DNA of 64,000 nt, from NCBI RefSeq assembly GCF_050485565.1, contig NZ_JBJHBQ010000011.1, forward strand, positions 16,287-80,286. The letters are read 5' to 3'. This document shows positions 26,908 to 37,640 of this stretch, piece after piece. The translations under genes were made by a program, and so were the position numbers. How positions within the stretch are numbered: the first letter of the stretch is position 1; each line of letters begins with the position of its first letter. The notes under the pieces were generated by a model, which saw nothing but the letters and a program-made list of their open reading frames with translations, had not been told where the DNA came from and did no database searches. The DNA is from Glycocaulis sp050485565. Its GTDB lineage: Bacteria > Pseudomonadota > Alphaproteobacteria > Caulobacterales > Maricaulaceae.

Positions 26908-28113
26908 TTAATGACCTGCCAGGCGTCCGACGAACTGGTCAAACACGGCAAAGGAATCCTGCGGGCCGGGGCTGGCTTCCGGGTGGTGCTGAACGGACAT
27001 GACCGGCTTGTCCTTCAGGCGGAACCCGCAATTGGTGCCATCAAACAGGGAGACATGTGTCTCCTCGGCGTTGTCTGGCAGGCTGTCGCGGTCCACCGCA
27101 AACCCGTGATTCATGGAGACGATCTCGACCTGCCCCGAGAGCAGGTTTTTCACCGGATGATTCGCGCCGTGATGACCGTGCGTCATCTTCTGGGTCTTTG
27201 CGCCAATGGCCAGGGCGAGCATCTGATGGCCAAGGCAGATTCCCAGCGTCGGCACGCCAGCATCAATAACGCCGCGAATGGTGGCCAGCGCATACTCGCC
27301 GGTAGCTGCCGGGTCGCCGGGGCCGTTTGAAACCACAACACCGGCCGGGGACAGGGAGAGCACATCTTCCACGCTGGCCGTACCCGGCACCAGCTTCACG
27401 CGCGCGCCAGCGCCTGCCAGCCGGCGCAGAATGTTGGCCTTCACGCCGTAGTCCAGCACCACGACCAGCGGGCCGTCTGCCGGTCCAATGCCGGGACCGT
27501 CCGGCCAGGCCCAGTCAGCTTCGGTCCAGTCGCTGTCTGCATCGGTGAGGACATGGCGAGCCAGCTCAGCGCCTTCCATGCTGGGCGCTTCAAGGGCGGC
27601 CTTGCGTAAGGCTTCGGCGTCCAGCTTGCCGCCCGGATCGTGCGCGATCGCGGCGATAGGCATGCCAAGCTCGCGAATGCGCGCGGTGAGCGCCCGGGTG
27701 TCGACGCCTGTCACGGCCACGACGCCGCGCGCAGCCAGCCATTCGGCAAAGCTCTGTTCGGCGCGCCAGTTGGCGGGCGGGGTGATAGGCGCTCTGGAGA
27801 CCATGCCCACGGCAGCCTTGCGGGCGCGGCCGCTGGCCGCTTCCTCATCGTGCGCATTGGCACCGACATTGCCGATATGGGGGAAGGTGAAGCAGACGAT
27901 CTGGCCTGCGTAAGACGGGTCGGCGAGAATTTCCTGATGCCCGGTCATCGCCGTGTTGAAGCAGAGCTCTCCGGTGGCGATTCCCGATGCCCCGGCACCT
28001 TCGCCGGGGATGATCGTGCCGTCGGCCAGCACGATGGCTCCGGTCGCCCCGTCAAGATCGCTGTCGCGCCAGGGGTTTGCGGTCAGCACTTGATTCCCGG
28101 CCTGTTCCGTCAT
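26908..28113 (-). CDS. carA: Carbamoyl-phosphate synthase small subunit
   Basis: This 401 aa glutaminase subunit supplies ammonia to CarB. The N-terminal CPSase domain includes GELCFNTAMTGHQEILADPSY. The class I glutamine amidotransferase domain has nucleophile C293 (LGICLGHQML) and H377/E379 (QHHPEA). It is slightly longer than E. coli CarA because of its N-terminus. It is divergent from the YqeY gene, which places a shared control region at 28114-28282. Confidence 0.96.
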   Translation of the reverse strand: MTEQAGNQVLTANPWRDSDLDGATGAIVLADGTIIPGEGAGASGIATGELCFNTAMTGHQEILADPSYAGQIVCFTFPHIGNVGANAHDEEAASGRARKAAVGMVSRAPITPPANWRAEQSFAEWLAARGVVAVTGVDTRALTARIRELGMPIAAIAHDPGGKLDAEALRKAALEAPSMEGAELARHVLTDADSDWTEADWAWPDGPGIGPADGPLVVVLDYGVKANILRRLAGAGARVKLVPGTASVEDVLSLSPAGVVVSNGPGDPAATGEYALATIRGVIDAGVPTLGICLGHQMLALAIGAKTQKMTHGHHGANHPVKNLLSGQVEIVSMNHGFAVDRDSLPDNAEETHVSLFDGTNCGFRLKDKPVMSVQHHPEASPGPQDSFAVFDQFVGRLAGH

Positions 28114-28240
28114 ATCTCACCGCCTGATTACGCGTGCGCCGCACAAAAAGGGCGGCCCCTTAAACAAACGCGCGGACGGTATGTGAGCCTTGCCTAGACG
28201 TCAAGCAAGCTAGAAGCCGAAAAAGAAACCTGAAAACAAA

Positions 28241-28265
28241 GAGTTACGCGGCGTCGCTGTAACTC
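28241..28265. promoter_or_regulatory. Inverted repeat in the yqeY leader / carA divergent region
   Basis: GAGTTAC (28241-28247) and GTAACTC (28259-28265) form a perfect 7 bp inverted repeat around 11 bases, 17 bases before the YqeY ATG. It could be an operator or an RNA hairpin near the ribosome binding site. Nothing in the sequence identifies a regulator. Confidence 0.3.
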
Positions 28266-28282
28266 GTTCGAATGGAAGAACA

Positions 28283-28750
28283 ATGTCGCTGCGCGACCAG
28301 ATTACCGAAGACCTGAAAAACGCGATGCGGGCCAAGGACGGCCTGAAGCTGAGCACGCTGCGCCTCGTCCAGGCCGCCATCAAGGACCGGGACATTGCTG
28401 CGCGGGCCGAGGACCGCTGTCAGGGCTGTGGCGAGGGCGAGATCATGGCCCTGCTCCAGAAGCTCGTGAAGCAGCGCGAGGAAAGCGCGGAAACCTACGA
28501 GAATGCCGGCCGGTTGGACCTTGCCGAGCGTGAACGCGCCGAGGCTGAAATCGTGCGCGCCTATCTGCCCAAGCCGATGTGCGAGCAGGAGATCGAGCAG
28601 GCCGCCGAGACGGTCGTCGACGAGCTGGGCGCCACGGGCCTCAAGGATATGGGCAAATGCATGGGCGCGCTCAAACAGCGCTATACCGGCCGCATGGACT
28701 TTTCCAAGGCGGGCGAGACGGTGAAAACCCTTCTGCAGACCCGCGCCTGA
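28283..28750 (+). CDS. GatB/YqeY domain-containing protein
   Basis: This 155 aa all-helical protein shows family motifs: LKNAMRAKDGLKLSTLRLV at the start, ALLQKLVKQREESAETYENAGR in the middle, and ADLPKPM-like AYLPKPMCEQE and DMGKCMGALKQRYTGRMDFSK near the end. It resembles the C-terminal tRNA-binding part of GatB and is thought to act in tRNA or amidotransferase-related functions. A Cys-containing segment RCQGCGEG (47-54) is present at a place where the family often has only polar residues. It heads the yqeY-VOC-dnaG-rpoD run. Confidence 0.88.
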   Translation: MSLRDQITEDLKNAMRAKDGLKLSTLRLVQAAIKDRDIAARAEDRCQGCGEGEIMALLQKLVKQREESAETYENAGRLDLAERERAEAEIVRAYLPKPMCEQEIEQAAETVVDELGATGLKDMGKCMGALKQRYTGRMDFSKAGETVKTLLQTRA

Positions 28751-28765
28751 GGCGCTGACAGGCGC

Positions 28766-29191
28766 ATGAAAACCCGGCTCGGCACCGTCGCACTTGTCGT
28801 GCGTGATTACGACGAGGCCATAGGCTTCTTTGTGGACCGGCTGGGTTTTACGCTGGAAAGCGATGAACCCCTGGGCGGTGGCAAGAGATGGGTCACTGTT
28901 GCTCCGCCCGGAGCCAGGAAAGATGGCTGTCATCTGCTGCTCGCCAGGGCGGTAACCCCTGAGCAGCGCGCGGCAATCGGCGCACAGACGGGCGGTCGCG
29001 TTTTCCTGTTCCTTGAAACGGATGATTTTGACCGGGATTACCAGCGCTTCCGGGCGAATGGTGTGGTGTTCCGTGAGGCTCCGCGTGATGAGTCTTATGG
29101 CCGGGTCGCCGTGTTCGAGGATATTTGCGGAAACCTCTGGGACCTGATTGAACCGGGCGCACGGCAACCGGCTAGTGCCAGTTCCGGGTAA
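28766..29191 (+). CDS. VOC (glyoxalase/bleomycin-resistance fold) family protein
   Basis: This 141 aa single-unit VOC protein includes VALVVRDYDEAIGFFVDRLGF at the start and RVAVFEDICGNLWDLIEP at the end, both typical of the fold. Members bind a metal and act on small molecules or act as resistance proteins; the substrate is not predictable. It begins 15 bases after yqeY and ends 18 bases before dnaG, so it sits within the replication/transcription operon. Confidence 0.8.
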   Translation: MKTRLGTVALVVRDYDEAIGFFVDRLGFTLESDEPLGGGKRWVTVAPPGARKDGCHLLLARAVTPEQRAAIGAQTGGRVFLFLETDDFDRDYQRFRANGVVFREAPRDESYGRVAVFEDICGNLWDLIEPGARQPASASSG

Positions 29192-29209
29192 ATCTGCCAA
29201 TCTGTTTGC

Positions 29210-31033
29210 ATGGCTCTTCCCGACGGATTCCTTGACGAAATCAAAGCGCGCATCCGCCTCTCCGATCTGGTGGGGCGGAGCGTGGCTCTGCGCCGTCAGG
29301 GCCGCGAGTTTGCGGGGCTGTCGCCTTTCAAGAAAGAGCGCACGCCGTCCTTTTTCGTCAATGACGAGAAGGGCTTCTACCATTGCTTCTCCAGCCAGAA
29401 GAATGGCGACGCGGTCAACTGGCTGCAGGAAACGCAAGGTCTCAGCTTCATGGAGGCGGTGGAAACCCTCGCCGCCGAGGCCGGGCTTGCCATGCCAGCG
29501 CCTGATCCCGAAGCCGCGCGCAAGGATGAGCGGCGCAAGGAACTGGCCGAGTGGAACGAGCTGGCCCAGCAATATTTCGTGCGCGAGCTGAACGGACCGC
29601 GAGGGGGCGAGGCGCGCGCCTATCTGGAGCGGCGCGGGCTTTCCCCGCGCGACTGGGAGAATTTCGGCCTTGGCTATGCGCCCGAGATGCGTACCGGGTT
29701 GAAGGATTTTCTGGTCAACAAGGGCGCAAAGCCTGACGAGCTGGTAACGGCCGGGCTGCTGATCGCGCCGGAAGATGGCGGAGCGGCGTTTGACCGCTTC
29801 CGTGGCCGGGTGATGTTTCCGATCCAGGATCCGCGTGGGCGGCTGGTGGCGTTTGGCGGACGCGCTTTGTCAAAGGATGTGCGCGCGAAATATCTCAACT
29901 CGCCAGAGACCCCGCTCTTTCACAAAAGCCATGTCCTCTATCGCTACCCGCAAGCGCGCAGCGCCGCCTCCGATCCCAAGGCGGGTATTCGCGGGCTGGT
30001 CGTAGCCGAAGGCTATATGGACGTGATCGCGCTGAACCGGGCCGGGCTCGTTCATGCTGTCGCGCCGCTGGGGACAGCGCTGACCGAAGACCAGATACGC
30101 CTATTGTGGCGGGCCGGGCCGGAGCCGGTGATATGCCTTGATGGCGATGCTGCGGGCCAGCGCGCGGCCGGGTTGGCGGCAGAGCGCGCCCTTCCCATGC
30201 TGGAGCCGGGCAAGAGCTTGCGTTTCGTCTTCCTGCCGGACGGGCAGGACCCTGATGATGTGCTGAAAGCCAAGGGGGCTGAGGCGCTGCGCGCGCTGGT
30301 GGCCGATACGCGTTCACTGGCAGAGCTGCTCTGGGACAAGGAATTTGCCGCCGAGCCCCTGACCGATCCGGACCGCCGGGCAGGCTTCCGGCGGCGGCTG
30401 CGTGCGCTGACTTCCAAGATTGCCGATCCGGATGTGCGCGAGGAATACAAGGCCGAGTTTGACCGGCGCCTGGCGTCTGCCTTTGGCCGCAAGCCGGCCC
30501 GCGCGCCGTGGCGTGGGCGGCAGAATGCCGACGGCATATCGGATGCCCCGCCCGTCGCTGAAACGCGCAAGCTGGCGCAGGCGCGGCGTGCTGCGCCGGT
30601 GGTGAGGCATTTGCTGCTGGCGGCTATTGAGTGGCCCGAACTGGCGGTTAGCGAGACCGAGACCCTTGCCGAGCTGGACTGCGGCCCGCTTGACAGTTTG
30701 CGTGACGCTATTCTAGACGCATGCTCGAATGGTCAAGGTGCGGATCATGAGGTTCTCAAGTCCGCTCTCGTGCGGCTGGGACATCATCCGGTCCTTCGCA
30801 AGCTGGAAGCTGAACGGGCACCGATGCGCGCAGCCATGGGGGGAGAGGACGCAGACCCGTCGAGCAGGCTGAATGCTTGGCGAAAAGCGGCGGCTTCCTA
30901 TATGGAAAGGGTTGAAGAGGAACGCATCCGCGGTGAGGCGCGTCTTCTTGAAAGCGAGGCGCTGGCGCGCGGCGATGCCGCTGAAGTGCACCAGCTGATC
31001 GCAGGGTATAAGGCCAGCCGCCGTCGCAGATAG
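29210..31033 (+). CDS. dnaG: DNA primase DnaG (zinc ligands largely missing)
   Basis: This 607 aa primase makes RNA primers for replication. It has an N-terminal zinc-ribbon-like domain (1-95), a TOPRIM catalytic core with E267 (VVAEGYMDVI) and D311/D313 (CLDGDAAG), and a helical C-terminal helicase-binding part. The zinc-ribbon positions that are C, H, C, C in E. coli read S38, K41, C59 and S62 (LSPFKKERTPSF and YHCFSS), so zinc cannot be held in the usual way. Similar loss seems to occur in other alphaproteobacteria from memory, and this should be treated as a lineage trait until checked. rpoD follows 66 bases downstream; no rpsU precedes it. Confidence 0.95.
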   Translation: MALPDGFLDEIKARIRLSDLVGRSVALRRQGREFAGLSPFKKERTPSFFVNDEKGFYHCFSSQKNGDAVNWLQETQGLSFMEAVETLAAEAGLAMPAPDPEAARKDERRKELAEWNELAQQYFVRELNGPRGGEARAYLERRGLSPRDWENFGLGYAPEMRTGLKDFLVNKGAKPDELVTAGLLIAPEDGGAAFDRFRGRVMFPIQDPRGRLVAFGGRALSKDVRAKYLNSPETPLFHKSHVLYRYPQARSAASDPKAGIRGLVVAEGYMDVIALNRAGLVHAVAPLGTALTEDQIRLLWRAGPEPVICLDGDAAGQRAAGLAAERALPMLEPGKSLRFVFLPDGQDPDDVLKAKGAEALRALVADTRSLAELLWDKEFAAEPLTDPDRRAGFRRRLRALTSKIADPDVREEYKAEFDRRLASAFGRKPARAPWRGRQNADGISDAPPVAETRKLAQARRAAPVVRHLLLAAIEWPELAVSETETLAELDCGPLDSLRDAILDACSNGQGADHEVLKSALVRLGHHPVLRKLEAERAPMRAAMGGEDADPSSRLNAWRKAAASYMERVEEERIRGEARLLESEALARGDAAEVHQLIAGYKASRRRR

Positions 31034-31099
31034 CGCACGGGCGGTCGATTTTGTTTGTGGCAGCTGGTATTCCGGCGGCCAAGGGAGTTCAAGTCAGGC

Positions 31100-33151
31100 A
31101 TGACCAAAGCAGCGACCGAGACGGCTGAAGCAGCCCCGGAAAATCAGGACGGCCCGCTTCTCGATCTCAATGACCTGTCGGTCAAGGCGATGGTGAAAAC
31201 CGCCAAGAAGCGCGGTTACGTCACCCATGATGAACTCAACAAGGTGCTCCCTTCTGAGGAATTTTCCTCCGAGCAGATTGAGGATGTGCTCTCCCAGCTG
31301 TCGGAGATGGGCATTACGGTCGTCGATTCCGAAGATGATGTTGAAGACGGTGAGGCGCCTGCTGGCGACGCCGAGGGCGATGAGGAAGATGATGGTCGCT
31401 CGCGCGCGGTAGCTGCCAAGTCGAAAACCGCCGTTGCCGGCCAGAACACCACGTCTGCGCAAGACCGCACCGATGACCCTGTGCGCATGTATCTGCGCGA
31501 GATGGGTTCGGTGGAGCTCTTGTCGCGCGAGGGCGAGATCGCCATCGCCAAACGCATCGAGGCCGGGCGCAACGCGATGATCCGCGGGCTTTGCGAAAGC
31601 CCGCTGACGTTTGAAGCCATCATGGTCTGGCGCGAAGAGCTTCAGTCCGGCCAGGTGCTGCTGCGCGATATCATCGATCTGGACGCCACTTATGGTGGCG
31701 TGCGCGAGGATCACTCCGAAACCGGTGCGCCTGACGCCGGCCGTGGCCCGGCCGCCAATATCCGCGCCCAGGTGCGTTCGCGCGCCGAGGAGAACGAGGA
31801 AAAGGCCGCAAAAGAGGGCGAGGAAGGCGAAGAGAACGAGAACGCCAACTCCACCGACGATGAGGAAGATGATGAGGACGGTGCAAACCTGTCCCTCGCG
31901 GCGATGGAAGCCGAGCTGCGCGAAGGCGTCATGGAGACGCTGGACGCGGTAGCCGGTGACTTCACCTCTTTCCGCAAGCTGCAGGACAAGCTGGTTGGCC
32001 TGCGCATGGAGGGCAAGGACCTCTCCAAGAAGGACCGCGAGACCTATGAGGGCGTGCGCGAGTCCATCGTGGCCAACCTCAACTCCCTGAACCTCAATAA
32101 TGCGCGTATCGAGGCGCTGGTCGAACAGCTCGACGCCATCAACAAGCGTCTGGTGGTGCTGGAAGGCAAGCTACTGCGCTCTGCCGAGGCGCACGGCGTG
32201 CCGCGCCACGAATTCATGCAAGCCTATCAGGGCCATGAGCTGGACCCGAACTGGCTGGACGACTGGAAAACCAAGTCTGCTGCGTGGAAGAAATTCGCCG
32301 AGCGTGAGGAAAAGGAAGCCGCCCAGATCCGCGAGCAGATCGCCGAGCTGGCGCAGGAATCCGGCGTGCCGATTGACGATTTCCGCCGCATTGTCGCGAC
32401 CGTTCAGAAGGGCGCGCGCGAGGCGCGTATCGCCAAGAAGGAAATGGTCGAAGCCAATCTGCGCCTCGTCATCTCCATCGCCAAGAAATACACCAATCGC
32501 GGCCTGCAATTCCTTGATCTCATTCAGGAAGGCAATATCGGCCTCATGAAGGCGGTCGACAAGTTCGAGTATCGCCGCGGCTATAAATTCTCCACCTATG
32601 CGACCTGGTGGATCCGTCAGGCGATTACCCGCTCCATCGCGGATCAGGCGCGTACCATCCGCATCCCGGTCCACATGATCGAGACGATCAACAAGATCGT
32701 GCGCACCAGCCGCCAGATGCTCCACGAGATCGGCCGCGAGCCGACCCCTGAGGAGCTGGCTGAAAAGCTCTCCATGCCGCTGGAAAAAGTGCGCAAGGTG
32801 ATGAAGATCGCCAAGGAGCCGATCTCCCTTGAAACGCCGATTGGCGACGAGGAAGACAGCCATCTCGGCGATTTCATCGAGGACAAGAATGCGGTCCTGC
32901 CCATCGATGCGGCGATCCATTCAAACCTGCGCGAAACCACGACGCTGGTGCTCGCCAGCCTGACCCCGCGTGAGGAGCGTGTGCTGCGCATGCGCTTCGG
33001 GATCGGCATGAATACCGATCACACGCTGGAGGAGGTGGGCCAGCAATTCTCGGTCACGCGCGAGCGTATCCGCCAGATCGAGGCGAAAGCCCTTCGCAAG
33101 CTGAAACACCCCAGCCGCAGCCGCAAACTGCGCAGCTTCCTGGATAGCTAG
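31100..33151 (+). CDS. rpoD: RNA polymerase sigma factor RpoD (sigma 70)
   Basis: This 683 aa primary sigma factor has region 1.1 at residues 20-85 and region 1.2 around DPVRMYLREMGSVELLSREGE. It also has a long acidic non-conserved region (about 230-275, rich in E and D) and the diagnostic regions 2-4: NLRLVISIAKKYTNRGLQFLDLIQEGNIGLMKAV, TYATWWIRQAITRSIAD (both split from longer runs) and the C-terminal RERIRQIEAKALRKLKHPSR. ATG 31100 (MTKAATETAE) is preferred, preceded by AAGGGAG. It forms the macromolecular synthesis pair with dnaG and is followed by a strong terminator. Confidence 0.96.
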   Translation: MTKAATETAEAAPENQDGPLLDLNDLSVKAMVKTAKKRGYVTHDELNKVLPSEEFSSEQIEDVLSQLSEMGITVVDSEDDVEDGEAPAGDAEGDEEDDGRSRAVAAKSKTAVAGQNTTSAQDRTDDPVRMYLREMGSVELLSREGEIAIAKRIEAGRNAMIRGLCESPLTFEAIMVWREELQSGQVLLRDIIDLDATYGGVREDHSETGAPDAGRGPAANIRAQVRSRAEENEEKAAKEGEEGEENENANSTDDEEDDEDGANLSLAAMEAELREGVMETLDAVAGDFTSFRKLQDKLVGLRMEGKDLSKKDRETYEGVRESIVANLNSLNLNNARIEALVEQLDAINKRLVVLEGKLLRSAEAHGVPRHEFMQAYQGHELDPNWLDDWKTKSAAWKKFAEREEKEAAQIREQIAELAQESGVPIDDFRRIVATVQKGAREARIAKKEMVEANLRLVISIAKKYTNRGLQFLDLIQEGNIGLMKAVDKFEYRRGYKFSTYATWWIRQAITRSIADQARTIRIPVHMIETINKIVRTSRQMLHEIGREPTPEELAEKLSMPLEKVRKVMKIAKEPISLETPIGDEEDSHLGDFIEDKNAVLPIDAAIHSNLRETTTLVLASLTPREERVLRMRFGIGMNTDHTLEEVGQQFSVTRERIRQIEAKALRKLKHPSRSRKLRSFLDS

Positions 33152-33181
33152 GGCGGTTCCTTTTCGGTTTCATTCTTGCAG

Positions 33182-33211
33182 CGCCGCCGGATTTTCGTCC
33201 GGCGGCGTTTT
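33182..33211 (+). terminator. rpoD terminator
   Basis: CGCCGCCGGA (33182-33191) pairs perfectly with TCCGGCGGCG (33198-33207) around the loop TTTTCG, followed by four Ts. It lies 31 bases after the rpoD stop. Confidence 0.85.
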
Positions 33212-33348
33212 GGTATGCGCGTGCAGGCAGGCGCGGCAATCTCTGTCGGCCACGCACCCGCAGCATGCCAGATCATCCCTTAAAACCAGTCAGATGGACT
33301 GATATGCAGCCCTGCGCTGGACAGGGTCTCTATTGCATTGCAACATCC

Positions 33349-33376
33349 TTTTTCGCGAAAAAATGAACGATGTTCA
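33349..33376. promoter_or_regulatory. Two adjacent palindromes upstream of the TPR gene
   Basis: TTTTTCGCGAAAAA (33349-33362) is a perfect palindrome. It is followed after one base by TGAAC-GAT-GTTCA (33364-33376), a perfect 5+5 inverted repeat of TetR-operator size. Both lie about 90-115 bases before the exported TPR protein. The rest of the 315-base gap (33152-33466) holds the rpoD terminator, a small repeat CAGTC-N5-GACTG near 33289 and no gene. Confidence 0.4.
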
Positions 33377-33466
33377 CTTTTCAAACGCGAGTCATAGCCC
33401 TATCTTGGCAGAGCGAGTTCACCGCAACGCCCGGTCAACAGGGCGGCAATCTTTTGGAGACTGATG

Positions 33467-33946
33467 ATGAGCCTGAAATTCTCCTCCCCGATCCTGATGA
33501 CCGCAGCCGCCGCCATGATGGCGGCCGGGCTTTCGGTCGCCAGTGCCAGCGCTGCCGAGGCGCAGGCCTGCGAGCCGTCTTTCGTCGCGCAGAGCACGGC
33601 GCACCGCTCGGTGCGTGCCTCGGTCCAGCGCCTTGAGCGCGGCCAGTGGCGCGAGACCGCCCACTTCGCCAACGAGGCCCTGTCGCGCCGCAATGCAGCG
33701 CCGACCATGGCAGCGGCCCGCACCAATCTGTGCGCAGCGCTGGCCAATCTGGGCGATGCCGGTGCGGCGGACGCCTGCGACGCAGCCGTAGAGGCCAATG
33801 AAGGCGGCTGGGAAGCGCTCAATAACCGCGGCGCGGCCCACTATCTCGCCGGCAACACAGCAGCGGCAGCAGCCGATTTTGCGGCAGCAGCAGCGCTTGA
33901 GGGCGCAGGCCCGCAAGCGGCAGCCAACGCGGCCTCCTGCCGCTAG
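33467..33946 (+). CDS. Exported TPR-like protein
   Basis: This 159 aa protein has a signal peptide (residues 1-30, ending near ASASAAEA) and then helical, Ala-rich repeats that look like two or three TPR units: RQWRETAHFANEAL-type, AARTNLCAALANLGDAGAA and GWEALNNRGAAHYLAGNTAAA. Three cysteines after the leader may form disulphides. ATG 33467 is preferred to ATG 33464 for spacing from GGAG at 33456. Caulobacter relatives encode similar periplasmic TPR proteins of unknown job. Palindromes upstream suggest tight control. Confidence 0.7.
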   Translation: MSLKFSSPILMTAAAAMMAAGLSVASASAAEAQACEPSFVAQSTAHRSVRASVQRLERGQWRETAHFANEALSRRNAAPTMAAARTNLCAALANLGDAGAADACDAAVEANEGGWEALNNRGAAHYLAGNTAAAAADFAAAAALEGAGPQAAANAASCR

Positions 33947-34003
33947 AGCGATAAGGAATTCCGCTGATCGGGCATGTATCCCCCCGCCCGGGACAGCGAT
34001 GTG

Positions 34004-34042
34004 GAGCCGGACACCCCTCTAGCGGGGTCCGGCTCTTTTTTT
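34004..34042 (+). terminator. Terminator between the TPR gene and purL
   Basis: GAGCCGGA pairs with TCCGGCTC and, inside, CCCC pairs with GGGG (34004-34035, two-base bulge), followed by TTTTTTT. It terminates the TPR transcript three bases before the convergent purL stop. Confidence 0.85.
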
Positions 34043-34044
34043 GC

Positions 34045-36275
<2,231 letters not shown>

Positions 36276-36279
<4 letters not shown>

Positions 36280-36587
36280 TCGGCATGCGTCCGTTGCGGC
36301 TGGTGGAGCGGGGAGGGATCAGGCAGATAGGCGGTGACCAGGAGGCGTGCGGCCTCCGGCGCGCCGGGTTCTGGCCGGATCGCGGAAAGATCAGACGGGG
36401 CGGGAACGGGCAGGCCTTCGCCCATCAGCCCTTCAAGATGCAAGGCGAGGGCTTCCTGCGCGTTGAGCGCGGCTTCGTTGGCGCTGTCGCCAGCTGACAC
36501 GCAGCCGTCGAGATCGGGAAAGTAGACGCTGAAACCGGTTTCAGCATCGCCCTCGAGAATGGCGGGATAGTTGCTGAGAAGACTCAT
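36276..36587 (-). CDS. Solitary HicB-family antitoxin-like protein
   Basis: This 103 aa protein has the HicB partial-RNase-H fold motif near the start (YPAILEGDAETGFSVYFPDL then DGCVSAGDSANEA) and a variable Pro/Leu-rich tail. HicB normally neutralises the HicA mRNA interferase encoded beside it; no HicA-like frame is visible on either side. ATG 36587 follows GGAGAG and is far better than the long upstream extension. It is coupled to purL by four overlapping bases. A stand-alone HicB could be a regulator or an unrelated use of the fold. Confidence 0.78.
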
Positions 36588-36634
36588 GGCACTCTCCTGC
36601 TGCCCGCTAGAAAACATGCGATGGATGACACGTG

Positions 36635-36823
36635 ATGCCTCGAAGGCAGAAGAAGCAGACCGAACAGCAAGAAATCGAAGATCTTGAGAGCGAGTATTTT
36701 CGATTGGGCGACAACGCACAAGCATATCAGACGCAGGAGCAAAAGCAGTGGCTTGAACGGCGTTTGGCCGAAATTCTGCGGCGGCTTGATTCACTTGGCG
36801 CGAACAATCGACCAACACACTAA
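36635..36823 (+). CDS. Hypothetical short charged protein, 62 aa
   Basis: This small helical, Gln/Glu/Arg-rich product (MPRRQKKQTEQQEIEDLESE, then EQKQWLERRLAEILRRLDSL) is likely a coiled coil. Its codon use is visibly AT-richer than the surrounding genes. The stop overlaps the purQ stop on the other strand. The ribosome binding site is weak, so translation is uncertain. No family is recognised. Confidence 0.35.
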   Translation: MPRRQKKQTEQQEIEDLESEYFRLGDNAQAYQTQEQKQWLERRLAEILRRLDSLGANNRPTH

Positions 36824-37482
36824 CCCCGCCCCAGAAGGCTTTCAAATACGCCCAGCCCGTCTGTACCGCCATGGAGCGGATCAACCGCGCGTTCGGGGTG
36901 GGGCATCATGCCGAGTACATTACCGGCTGCATTGGTGATCCCGGCGATATCGCGGATCGAACCATTGGGATTGTTCAGATAGCGGAAGGCTACCCGTCCA
37001 TCGCCCTCCAGCCGGTCCAGCGTCTCGTTATCGGCGAAATAATTGCCATCATGGTGCGCGACGGGGATGGTCACCTCGCGCGTCTCGCCATAGGCGCGGG
37101 TGAAGCGCGAATTGGTGTTCTCGATCTGAAGCGGGGTGCGCTCGCAGACAAACAGCAGGCCGGCATTGCGCATCAGCGCGCCGGGCAGAAGCCCCGTCTC
37201 GATGAGGATCTGGAAGCCATTGCATACGCCCAGCACGGGCATGCCATCTCCGGCGCGCTTTACCAGATCGCGCGTGATCGGCGAGCGGGCGGCAATCGCG
37301 CCAGAGCGCAGATAGTCGCCATAGGAGAACCCGCCGGGGATGACGGCGAGATCAAGCCCGTCCGGCAGGCTGGTTTCCTGGTGCCAGATCATGGCCGGGG
37401 CCTGCCCCGTAACCATGCGCAAAGCCTCGGCCGCATCGCGGTCGCAATTAGAGCCGGGGAATACAATGACAGCGGTCTTCAT
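36820..37482 (-). CDS. purQ: Phosphoribosylformylglycinamidine synthase subunit PurQ
   Basis: This 220 aa class I glutaminase delivers ammonia to PurL. Motifs are AVIVFPGSNCDRD at the start, nucleophile C87 (VLGVCNGFQIL), and H195/E197 (MPHPERA). ATG 37482 begins the family sequence MKTAVIV; the longer upstream frame is an artefact. In relatives it follows purS directly, but here 3.5 kb of other genes separate them. It is followed by the HicB-like gene and purL. Confidence 0.95.
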   Translation of the reverse strand: MKTAVIVFPGSNCDRDAAEALRMVTGQAPAMIWHQETSLPDGLDLAVIPGGFSYGDYLRSGAIAARSPITRDLVKRAGDGMPVLGVCNGFQILIETGLLPGALMRNAGLLFVCERTPLQIENTNSRFTRAYGETREVTIPVAHHDGNYFADNETLDRLEGDGRVAFRYLNNPNGSIRDIAGITNAAGNVLGMMPHPERAVDPLHGGTDGLGVFESLLGRG

Positions 37483-37640
37483 GGCGCGAGGCTTTAGCAG
37501 GGGATTCCCGTCAAGGCGAGAGGCGGGTGCGGCTAAGGTAACCGCGTTGCATCTTTGCCGCATCCGATGGCAGCATCTGCTGCATCTGACACAGGAAGGC
37601 TGGCGCACACGGGTGCCGGTCCGACGGGGAGAATGTCATC

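Noticed and set aside
36588..36884. A long N-terminal extension of the HicB-like protein or a hidden HicA
   Set aside because: The extension carries no family motif, and neither strand of the gap encodes the double-stranded RNA-binding-like HicA pattern.
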